DNA from: an uncultured Pseudoalteromonas sp. | GTDB lineage: Bacteria > Pseudomonadota > Gammaproteobacteria > Enterobacterales > Alteromonadaceae | Length of the DNA: 64,000 nt | NCBI GenBank assembly: GCA_947493455.1 | Contig: CANLRB010000006.1 | Location: forward strand, 186,001 to 250,000 | Reading direction: 5' to 3' | Shown: piece by piece, positions 41,807-50,400 of the stretch | Layout: the number at the start of each line of letters is the position of its first letter | How positions within the stretch are numbered: position 1 is the stretch's first letter | The notes under the pieces: generated by a model | Databases searched by the model: none | The model's input: only the letters and a program-made list of their open reading frames with translations | What the model was told of the DNA's origin: nothing | Made by a program: the position numbers and the translations under genes

Positions 41807-43454
41807 TAGTGTAGTACAGTCACACTCTGCTTTTGCTGACGGGCTTAAAGAAGCCATTAGGCAAAGTATCGACCATATTAAAATGCTCTACATGAGCGAC
41901 AGCATTCCATGGGTATTAGGTTACAGTGGCGGTAAAGACTCAACGGCCATTTTGCAGTTGGTCTGGTATGCCCTGCAAGAGCTAAAAGAAGAAGGCAAAG
42001 CAAACAAAAAAGTACATGTAATTAGTACAGATACGTTGGTTGAAAACCCAATTGTTGCTTTATGGGTTGAAAAATCACTCGACAGAATGCAAGCCTCTGC
42101 AGATGAACAAAAATTACCTATCGTGCCACATCGCTTAACACCAGAAATCAAAGACCGCTTTTGGGTTAACTTAATTGGTAAAGGTTACCCAGCCCCGCGT
42201 ATGAAGTTTCGTTGGTGTACTGATCGTTTAAAAATATCACCTTCAAATACTTTTATTCAAAATCTTGCGAATAAAAATGGTGAAGCGATTTTAGTACTTG
42301 GTACACGTAAAGCAGAGAGTACCGCACGTGCCGCAGTAATGGAAAAATTTGAGAGCTCAACCACCAACACCCGTAAAGCTTTTGGCCTAACCGAGAATGG
42401 TTCGCTAGAGCGAGTTTGGGTATATACACCAATTTCAACATGGAGTAATGATGATGTTTGGGTTTACCTAAACAGCATTAAAAATCCATGGAACTTCCCT
42501 AATCACGATTTAATGGGCATGTACCAAGGCGCAACAGAAGGTGGCGAATGCCCGCTGGTAGTCGACAAGTCAACGCAAAGTTGTGGCGATAGCCGATTTG
42601 GTTGTTACGTATGTACTATGGTGACCGAAGACAAATCAATGAATGCCATGATCTCAAACGACGAAGAAAAAGAGTGGATGTACCCGCTTGTTTCACTTCG
42701 TAATGAACTTGAGATAAATGATGCCGTGCGAGAGAAAAAACTCGAAAAACTGCGCCGAGATCGCAACAACCGAGATTTCCGCCGTATGAATGGCACGCTT
42801 ACCGTGCACGTATCTAAACATGGTGCAGACGTAGTACACGGCCCTTATATTCAAAAATTCCGTGAGCACATGCTAAAAAAAGTGCTTGAAGCACAAGTAG
42901 CTGTGCAGCACATGGGGCCGCCGGAAGTAAAAAACCTTGAGCTACTCCCAATTGAAGAGTTAGAAGCGATTCGCAAAATTTGGCTTGAAGATAAACACGA
43001 AATTGAAGACAACTTGCCAAAAATTTATGAGCAAGTAATTAAAAAGCCATATCCTGGTAAACGCCGCGCGCACCACCCTATTTTAAACAACAGCACCTTG
43101 AGTAAATTACAAACTTATTGTGAGCAACATGGCGATAAAGAAGGCTTACTTTACCAGCAAATTCGCGCCACCATGAGCGTTGCTAATAAATACCGCAACC
43201 AGCTACGCCGGGCAAAACTGGGCGATGAACTTAATGATGTGCTAGACAAAGGTGCATTCAACAGCATGTTTGAAGCAAAAGAATTTGCCCTAGAGCGTGA
43301 ACGTCACCGTTTACATATTAAGCTAACAAACGATCAAAGCCTCACACCAAAAGAGCAAGAAGAAATTAAAGACAAGATCCACATGATCACTAAGTGTATT
43401 AAAGAACAAGGTTATAGCTCTCTGCCCGAAATTGAAGTTGTGGAGGTAGAATAA
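41799..43454 (+). CDS. dndC: DndC, PAPS-reductase-like ATP pyrophosphatase
   Basis: A 551-residue protein. The PP-loop LGYSGGKDSTAILQLV (near residue 45) binds ATP. FRWCTDRLKISP and the cluster GGECPLV ... CGDSRFGCYVCTMV supply Cys residues expected to hold an iron-sulfur cluster. It activates the DNA phosphate for sulfur insertion. The C-terminal part is basic and charged. It overlaps dndB by eight bases and dndD by one (TAATG), so translation is coupled. Confidence 0.93.
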   Translation: MTDSVVQSHSAFADGLKEAIRQSIDHIKMLYMSDSIPWVLGYSGGKDSTAILQLVWYALQELKEEGKANKKVHVISTDTLVENPIVALWVEKSLDRMQASADEQKLPIVPHRLTPEIKDRFWVNLIGKGYPAPRMKFRWCTDRLKISPSNTFIQNLANKNGEAILVLGTRKAESTARAAVMEKFESSTTNTRKAFGLTENGSLERVWVYTPISTWSNDDVWVYLNSIKNPWNFPNHDLMGMYQGATEGGECPLVVDKSTQSCGDSRFGCYVCTMVTEDKSMNAMISNDEEKEWMYPLVSLRNELEINDAVREKKLEKLRRDRNNRDFRRMNGTLTVHVSKHGADVVHGPYIQKFREHMLKKVLEAQVAVQHMGPPEVKNLELLPIEELEAIRKIWLEDKHEIEDNLPKIYEQVIKKPYPGKRRAHHPILNNSTLSKLQTYCEQHGDKEGLLYQQIRATMSVANKYRNQLRRAKLGDELNDVLDKGAFNSMFEAKEFALERERHRLHIKLTNDQSLTPKEQEEIKDKIHMITKCIKEQGYSSLPEIEVVEVE

Positions 43455-45418
43455 TGCTATTGCAGTCTCTTACCTTACATAACTTTGGTATTTACAAAGG
43501 CACACACACGGTTGATTTAACGGTGTCAAACGACAAACCCGTTATTCTTTTTGGCGGGCTAAATGGTGGCGGTAAAACCACGTTTTTAGATGCATTACAG
43601 CTCGTGCTTTATGGTAAGCATGCCAAGTGCTCTAACCGAGGCAATCTAGCTTATGGTACATACCTAGCCAGTACACTTAACCGTTACGTCACTAAAACTG
43701 AGCAAGTATCACTAGAGCTGACATTTAGCCACACCACAGACACAGAAGCTCAAACATTTACTGTACGCCGCGAGTGGAAAGTAGCAAAGCAAGTTGAAAA
43801 CTCAAAAGACAAAGTCACAGTAAGCTGTAATGGTGAACACGACCAATACATAAGCGAACATTGGGATGAGTTTGTAAATGAGTTTATTCCTATGTCACTG
43901 TCTGACTTATTCTTTTTCGACGGTGAAAAAATAGAGAACCTCGCACACCCAGAGCGCAGTAATGAACTAATAAAAACAGGTATTGAAAACCTACTAGGTT
44001 TAGATTTACTCAGCCAACTACATTTAGATCTGAATAATATTGAGCGCAAGCGCAAAGCAGAAAACCTAGATACAAGCGTAATTGAGAAGGTTGAAACCTG
44101 CGAAGCTGATATTGAAGCGAATAACGATATTATTGAAGCGCTAAGTGTTGAAATTGCCAAGCTGAAAAACCAGCAAGGCAAAATCAATGTTGATATCAAC
44201 AAAGCAAGGCAAAAAGTACGTGACACTGGCGCACACCTTATTGAAGAACGTGATCAAATTCGCTTTGAGCTAGGTGCAATAGCGCAAAAGCTAAAAGACA
44301 ACCTGCAGCAACGCGTTAAGCTTGATTCCGGCATTGGGCCGCTTGGCTTAATTAAACCACTACTTAAGCAAACACAAAAACAAGCAGCACTTGAAGAACA
44401 AGCAAGCGAAGCCAGCGCACTTAATAAAGCCATTGAAAGCTATGAGGCAACTTTACTCAATTCGCTTGAAGGGCAAACATTGCCAGAAGCAGCACGCATT
44501 GCGCTTGAAAACTCTATGGCAAGCATGGCAACAGAGCGCCAAGCCCTTGCTAATATTGCAAGCTATGTGGGTTTACAAAGTAACTTATTTAATGGGCTTG
44601 AAGAAAAGCTTAAGGCTGACCAACTTGAACGCGACGCGCTTATTAAAGAGCGTGAGCTATTGCTTGAGAAAAAGGCGCTATTTGAGAAAAAAGAAGAATC
44701 AATTCCAGATTACGAAACCGTTAAACACGTTTTGAGTGAATTGGCACAGTTTGAAGCGGAATTTAAAAACGCACAAACACTGATTAAAGCCAAATCCGCA
44801 GAGCTTGAACAAGCACAAGCAAAGCACGCCGTATTAAATCAGCGTTACACCAACCTACTTACACAACAAAGCAAAGACACCTTTGAACAAAAACGTTCGC
44901 TACAAGTGGTTGACCATATTGGTAAGTTAAAAGAAACCATGCAAGGTTTTGCAAAAAGCTTAATAAAAGAAAATATTGAGCTACTACAAGATAAAATTAC
45001 TGAAAAGTTTATTGCCCTTACTCGTAAAGAACAGCTAATCAGTGGCGTGCATATTTGCCCTACTAGCTTTTCACTTACACTACTTGCACAAACAGGTGAA
45101 GAGCTCTCGCCCAGCAGGCTTTCAGCGGGTGAACGTCAGCTACTTGCAATTGCAATTTTATGGGGGCTTTCAGAAGCGTCAGGTAAAGAGCTACCAACAG
45201 TTATCGACACCCCACTTGGTCGATTAGACGGTAAACACCGTACTCGCTTAATTGAAGGTTACTTCCCGTTTGCAGCAAACCAAGTATTACTGCTTTCGAC
45301 CGATGAAGAAATCATGGGCAATTACTACAGCAAGCTTAAACCTGCAATTAGCCGCGAATACCATATTAGCTACAACGAACAAGCCACAACCTCGACTATT
45401 TCAGAAGGGTATTTTTAA
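43454..45418 (+). CDS. dndD: DndD, SMC/Rad50-like ATPase
   Basis: A 654-residue ATPase with a split head. Walker A is FGGLNGGGKTTFLDALQLVL near residue 35, followed by a long central coiled coil (about 190-500, rich in Glu, Lys and Gln). The C-terminal head has the signature LSAGERQLLAIAILWG and Walker B LPTVIDTPLGRLDG. DndD forms a complex with DndC and DndE and nicks or remodels DNA during sulfur insertion. It starts at TAATG after dndC and ends at TAATG with dndE. Confidence 0.93.
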   Translation: MLLQSLTLHNFGIYKGTHTVDLTVSNDKPVILFGGLNGGGKTTFLDALQLVLYGKHAKCSNRGNLAYGTYLASTLNRYVTKTEQVSLELTFSHTTDTEAQTFTVRREWKVAKQVENSKDKVTVSCNGEHDQYISEHWDEFVNEFIPMSLSDLFFFDGEKIENLAHPERSNELIKTGIENLLGLDLLSQLHLDLNNIERKRKAENLDTSVIEKVETCEADIEANNDIIEALSVEIAKLKNQQGKINVDINKARQKVRDTGAHLIEERDQIRFELGAIAQKLKDNLQQRVKLDSGIGPLGLIKPLLKQTQKQAALEEQASEASALNKAIESYEATLLNSLEGQTLPEAARIALENSMASMATERQALANIASYVGLQSNLFNGLEEKLKADQLERDALIKERELLLEKKALFEKKEESIPDYETVKHVLSELAQFEAEFKNAQTLIKAKSAELEQAQAKHAVLNQRYTNLLTQQSKDTFEQKRSLQVVDHIGKLKETMQGFAKSLIKENIELLQDKITEKFIALTRKEQLISGVHICPTSFSLTLLAQTGEELSPSRLSAGERQLLAIAILWGLSEASGKELPTVIDTPLGRLDGKHRTRLIEGYFPFAANQVLLLSTDEEIMGNYYSKLKPAISREYHISYNEQATTSTISEGYF

Positions 45419-45753
45419 TGTTACACACAATCGACACCATCAAACTTTCTGAAAAACAAAAGCAACAGCTTATTCGCTTAAAAAGTAAGACTGGGATTGG
45501 AAACTGGAATGTACTGTGCCGCTGGGCACTGTGCATGTCTCTAGCTGAAGAGTCAGTACCACCATTTGAGGAAATCCCAAGTGACAGCAATGTTGAAATG
45601 ACCTGGAAGGTATTTGCAGGCGAATACGCAGATGTTTATTTAGCGGTATTGAGAGAGGCTTATCAAAAACAAAGTGCACAACTAGAAGGTGTGCACTTTG
45701 GTGATTTTTTAAAGTTACATTTGAATAGAGGTGTTTCTTATTTAAATAGTTAA
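45418..45753 (+). CDS. dndE: DndE, DNA-binding subunit of the modification complex
   Basis: A 111-residue protein. IDTIKLSEKQKQQLIRLKS at the N-terminus and IGNWNVLCRWALCMSLAEES match DndE, a small helical protein that binds nicked DNA as an oligomer. GVHFGDFLKLHLNRGVSYL ends the domain. It is coupled to dndD by TAATG. A bidirectional terminator follows at once. The modification set DndBCDE is therefore complete. Confidence 0.92.
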   Translation: MLHTIDTIKLSEKQKQQLIRLKSKTGIGNWNVLCRWALCMSLAEESVPPFEEIPSDSNVEMTWKVFAGEYADVYLAVLREAYQKQSAQLEGVHFGDFLKLHLNRGVSYLNS

Positions 45754-45760
45754 TTAAAAG

Positions 45761-45791
45761 AAAAGGTACCTGAAGATAATGCGTACCTTTT
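45761..45791. terminator. Bidirectional terminator between convergent dnd and dpt operons
   Basis: AAAAGGTAC (45761-45769) pairs with GTACCTTTT (45783-45791) around a 13-base loop, giving an A-run on one side and a T-run on the other. Confidence 0.85.
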
Positions 45792-45801
45792 CATACCTCT
45801 A

Positions 45802-46851
45802 TTAATCTTCGTATATCGATTCATCAATTAGTTTAGATAATTTTGAAATCGCAGCCTCATTGGAACCAAAATACTCAGAAGTCAGCAATATATCTTTTTG
45901 TTCAAGTGTAGTAGCAAAACGACGAAAAACACTGATAAAGTAATCTTGAGAAAGGTCTCCATTCTCTTGACCATAATCAAACATTTTCGGAAAAGACTTC
46001 ACTATGGCACCATATCCAATTCCTTTGGAAAGAATAAACTGCTCAGGGTTTTCCCATTCATTTTGGAAAACTATACGTACAGCATTAAAAAGATTTAACA
46101 AAATTTTCAAGATCACTTCATCTTTATTTTCAACAAAATAACTATTAAACGGTAAGTCTTCAGAAGGTAATTCATCTCCGTTTTTAATTTTAATGAGGTA
46201 ATCATCTGGCTTCTTTGTAATTAGTGTAATCAGCTTCTTAACAAATGTACCTTGTGATAATGACGCATTCGGCCCACCACCTTTACCTAGCATTTTAAGC
46301 CTGCCATAAAAAGGTGAACCTTCTTGTTTGTTGAAAGTTCTAGCGATTTCGTGGCAAGTTTTTTGAGGGCTTCTTTTCTTCATTACAGCAAACAAATCGA
46401 AAATGAGTGACGGTGTTACTCTTGTTTGCTTACTATTTATTATTGAGAAGATATATGCCTTTTGCTCCTCCGTTGCATCCTTAACAAAAACTACTGGGAG
46501 TTCAAACTTATCAATATTATTCGAGGCTGCTAACCCCTTAATTCGGTGTTGCCCATCCAATACGTCAGCTATAGCTGCCTTATCCGCCACATTGACAGTG
46601 CCGTCTTTATTAAACTCTAAGTTGCTAGAATCTATTGCTAATATTACAGGGGTTGGAAAAGTTGCATCAGGGTCATTACAATATTCTGTGATTTCATCAA
46701 TTCTAGTTTTTGAGTCTCCACGTTGGGTGCCTTCACCATCCTCATCACGCACTTTAACTACCATAATTTTGGCAACAAAACTCGCTGGCATACTCAACAT
46801 ATAGAACGTACCAGCTGGTTGTTCGAATTGGAGATACTTATAGTTTTTCAT
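45802..46851 (-). CDS. Second DGQHR-domain protein of the island
   Basis: A 349-residue protein with the DGQHR motif in AIADVLDGQHRIKGLAASNN near residue 95, and KAYIFSIINSKQTRVTPS after it, as in DGQHR proteins of the ParB/DndB superfamily. It is only distantly like the DndB at 40718 and lacks its SFPAIRG start. It is the last gene of the minus-strand dpt operon, overlapping the membrane-protein gene by four bases. It could regulate or restrain the restriction complex as DndB restrains modification. Function is unknown. Confidence 0.75.
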   Translation of the reverse strand: MKNYKYLQFEQPAGTFYMLSMPASFVAKIMVVKVRDEDGEGTQRGDSKTRIDEITEYCNDPDATFPTPVILAIDSSNLEFNKDGTVNVADKAAIADVLDGQHRIKGLAASNNIDKFELPVVFVKDATEEQKAYIFSIINSKQTRVTPSLIFDLFAVMKKRSPQKTCHEIARTFNKQEGSPFYGRLKMLGKGGGPNASLSQGTFVKKLITLITKKPDDYLIKIKNGDELPSEDLPFNSYFVENKDEVILKILLNLFNAVRIVFQNEWENPEQFILSKGIGYGAIVKSFPKMFDYGQENGDLSQDYFISVFRRFATTLEQKDILLTSEYFGSNEAAISKLSKLIDESIYED

Positions 46852-47495
46852 AATTTGGTACCCTTACCATCCGTTGTAACGCCATCAACTGAGCCACTTA
46901 ATGAGCCTATTTCGTAATTTTCTTTATATAAATAATCATCATTTACATAATTCCTATCAATAATAGTTCTGACTCTGATCTTATTAGTATATCTAGCTGG
47001 ATCTTTTAAAATAACTTCCAGCTTATCAGTTTGGTCGCGTTTTGGTGTAGCAACCAATGCCACTTTGCCATCAGCTTGTAGATCAGTAATAACACCTAAG
47101 CCCAATTCAAGATCCCCCTCAATATCATCACTTAGGATTATAGAAACAACAGCGTCTTTTTGAAGCGATATATTTTCTTTAGGATGCAATATTATTTTTG
47201 CATAGTCGCCATTTTTTACACTATTTATGCTTAAAACGGGGGGCAGCTCACCAATGTTAAACTTTGAGTTTGCAAATTGATTTAATTCTTTGATTGATAA
47301 ATCTAAAGCAATTATAAAAAGTATAATTAGTGCAATAAAAAACCATATTGCCGCCCAGAACTTATATGCCTCAAAAGTTCCATCCATTTTTATGCCAAAA
47401 GTGGACATCGCTGTAAGTGCTAAGCCAATTACACCAACAGGTACTGAATAGCGTTTAATGAACGCATCACCTAAATATTTCCTTTTACTGTACAT
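46848..47495 (-). CDS. Two-helix membrane protein of the dpt operon
   Basis: A 215-residue protein with two N-terminal membrane segments, about residues 17-36 and 47-68 (VGVIGLALTAMSTFGI; FWAAIWFFIALIILFIIA), and a soluble C-terminal part of about 140 residues that reads as beta-rich (KIILHPKENISLQKDAVVS). No family is recognised. Its ATG follows the dptH stop directly, and its own stop overlaps the DGQHR gene (ATGA). Membrane proteins are not a standard part of DptFGH, so this may tether or sense for the complex. Confidence 0.7.
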   Translation of the reverse strand: MYSKRKYLGDAFIKRYSVPVGVIGLALTAMSTFGIKMDGTFEAYKFWAAIWFFIALIILFIIALDLSIKELNQFANSKFNIGELPPVLSINSVKNGDYAKIILHPKENISLQKDAVVSIILSDDIEGDLELGLGVITDLQADGKVALVATPKRDQTDKLEVILKDPARYTNKIRVRTIIDRNYVNDDYLYKENYEIGSLSGSVDGVTTDGKGTKL

Positions 47496-50400
47496 TTAAA
47501 CCTCTTGTTTTAGTTGAATTCGCGCACACTGAATTCTCACTAACTTACCTTCTGATTTAAGATAAGCATCGCCTTTACCATTTAGTACTTCAGCACCTTG
47601 TTCATCTAAGATAACGCGGCTTTCAGTGCCATTTTTAACTCGCAATGCAAGCTGGGCTGGTAAATTTGAACGTAAGTTTGTGCTAATAACATCACCACTT
47701 GGTTTTTGTGTGGCGATAATTAAATGGATACCCGCAGCACGGGCCTTTTGCGCTAAGCGTTTCAGCTCAGCTTCAATGTCTTTTTTCATGTCTTTGTCAG
47801 ACGTGAGATCTGCGTACTCATCAAGCACTAACACCCACCAAGGAATACGAGACTCTTTAGCAACGATAGCATTGTAGTCAGGCAATGAGCGCACACCTTG
47901 TTCTTTAAACTGCTTGTAACGGCTTTGCATTTCTTCAACAGCTTGCGTTAAAAGAGTAAGTGCGTCTTCATCGTCCCAACCTATTTGACCAAGTAAATGT
48001 GGGTATTTTTCAAAGTCATTAAGCTCTGTGCCTTTTGGGTCGATCAACATTAACTTAAGATCTGCATCTGAGTAATGCTCACACATGCCATAAAGAATGG
48101 TATTAAGTGCTTCTGACTTGCCGCTACCTGTGGTGCCACCAATTAAAAGGTGTGGGCAGTTTGAAGAAGAAAAGTTAATTTTTACTACATTGCCAAACCT
48201 GTCTTCACCTAAAGGTACTTCTAGAGCATTCTCTGGGCGCTGCCAAGCCGGCCAAATATCATTTTGATCAACATAGTAACGTTGTTCATCGTTTTTAGGC
48301 ACATCAAAAGTCACGCAGCCTTTATCAATCGCAAAACCGACTTCTTGTTCTTGCTCTAGCTTTAAATCTAATTTTAACGCTTGTGACTTTTCAAATAGTT
48401 TTCGTGGATCAGTACCAGGGTTTAACTCCACTCTAAACAAGATAGACGCAGGCCCTTCAACATAGGGGGCTTCGGTAATAGGCTTAGTCACTGGAATGTT
48501 GTAACTGTAGTAGCAATCAATGACGCGTTGATACAGTGCTTCTAACTCTTCTTCGCTCATTGTTTTGCGTTTAACAAGCGGTTTGTTTGGCTCTGCCACA
48601 TGGCTCAAAGTCTGCTGTTCACTTTTTACTTCAGTCAAATAGCCAAGATCTCCAAGCTCAATAACACGACTACCTGAAGTTGAGGTTTTCTGGCCACTTT
48701 CTGCTGCATCGTGCTCTTCACTTGTTGCTTTTTCATCAAATACTACAAGTTGAGTTGTCGCCTCAGCTTCTAAAATATAACGCTCATTAATATGGTGTAA
48801 TTTAGCCGGTGTAAGCTCTTTAAACAGCGTTTTCATAGGGGTTTTAACCCAATGGCTTAGGCACGCTGCTGGTAACTCGACTTTGAGTATATTTTGAATT
48901 GGTGTAAATACAGCATGAGTAAAGTCAGTGTCTTCAACATTTACAAACAATAACCCAGCCGGGTAATCTGTTAACTCAGCCAGTTGGTAATCACCTTGCA
49001 GCCAATATGCGCTGTTGTCTTCAATCGCATCAAAGTAATCATTTTCATAAACGTTGTACAGTTTGTATTTATCAATTTGCATCAGCACTTGGCGCATGAA
49101 TAAGCCACGGTATAAGTGCCCTGCTAATGTTTGTTGACCAAGTAAAGATTCAAAGTAGCTTTTTAACTCTTGTGCTTGTTTAACACCTTTGCTGTGTGTT
49201 TGGCGTTTACCAGTTTTAACTTCTACAGGCAGTAAAATAATTTGTTGGTCTTTGAAGCCAACAAACAAGATGTCATCAGAAATTACGCCTTTTTTAAAGC
49301 CCTGCGCCAAACGTGACAAGTCGCTATCAGCCATATTTAAGCCAAGGTTGCCTGCAACTCGGATTACTTCAGCAATTGAAAGAGGCACCCAAGTAATATC
49401 ACTTTTAGCTAGTAAACAATTTACATATTTGTAGGCACAAATAATGCCGCGCTTTTCTTTACGCTCATTGTCATTGGCAGTAACGAGGTTAAGTAACCAT
49501 TCGCCGTTAAAGGCATTGAACTCTTCAATAATACCGCCGTTATCACTTTCTAGTACCTTGTTATACAAACCAGTTTGCTTAGTTACGGTGATCGCGTCGT
49601 AATTTACTGAGTTTGTATAGTTGTCTGAATAATGAATAAGCACCATGTTCTTTTGGCTGTCAAAAAACTCTAAGGTGACTTTAGGATCAATAATGATTGT
49701 CCAAATAGAGTTTTCGTAAGAGCGCTCAAGAAGCGTTTTAAACTCTTCGGTCACCACAAGCGCTTGTGAGCGCGATGCATTGTATTCTTCGTGTTGGCTA
49801 CGGGCAGGTTTAACTAGCCCACTGTACTTAGCAATTAGTGCAAGATGCGGAGCTTCCCTTGTATCTATACCATTTAAACCAAATGCTGTGTAGTAACGAC
49901 CATTTTTATTGGTTGCGGCTTCGCCTGGCATCAAACCATGACACGCAACACCCGTTGTTTGCTTAAGCACGTCAACGTCGGTTGCTTGCACACGTTCATT
50001 ATTTTTGAAAAAGCTCATATGCGCATAGGCTTGTGCTTTTTCACCTTTGTCGTGCGTAAACTTGCTATAGGTTAAACGTGTACGTAGCAAATCAATAATG
50101 CTATCGGCTTGTGTTTTAGCTGGACCTTTATTGAGTTCACACAGTTCTTTTAGCTCGTCATAACTTGCTGTGTCTGCAAACATATCAAACCAACAATAGC
50201 TTTCGGCTTCGTCGTACAAATTTACATGTATGTTTGTGACTTTGTCTTTTTTCAATTTGATGTAGTCAATTAGCCCTAAAAAGACTTCTTTATTTTGCTG
50301 GTTATTAACTGAGTTAATAATCAAGGTAGTTTTATTACCTGCTACAAACAGGTGCTTAAAGGCGGCTGCAAACTTATTTACTTTGTCTTTAACTAAACTA

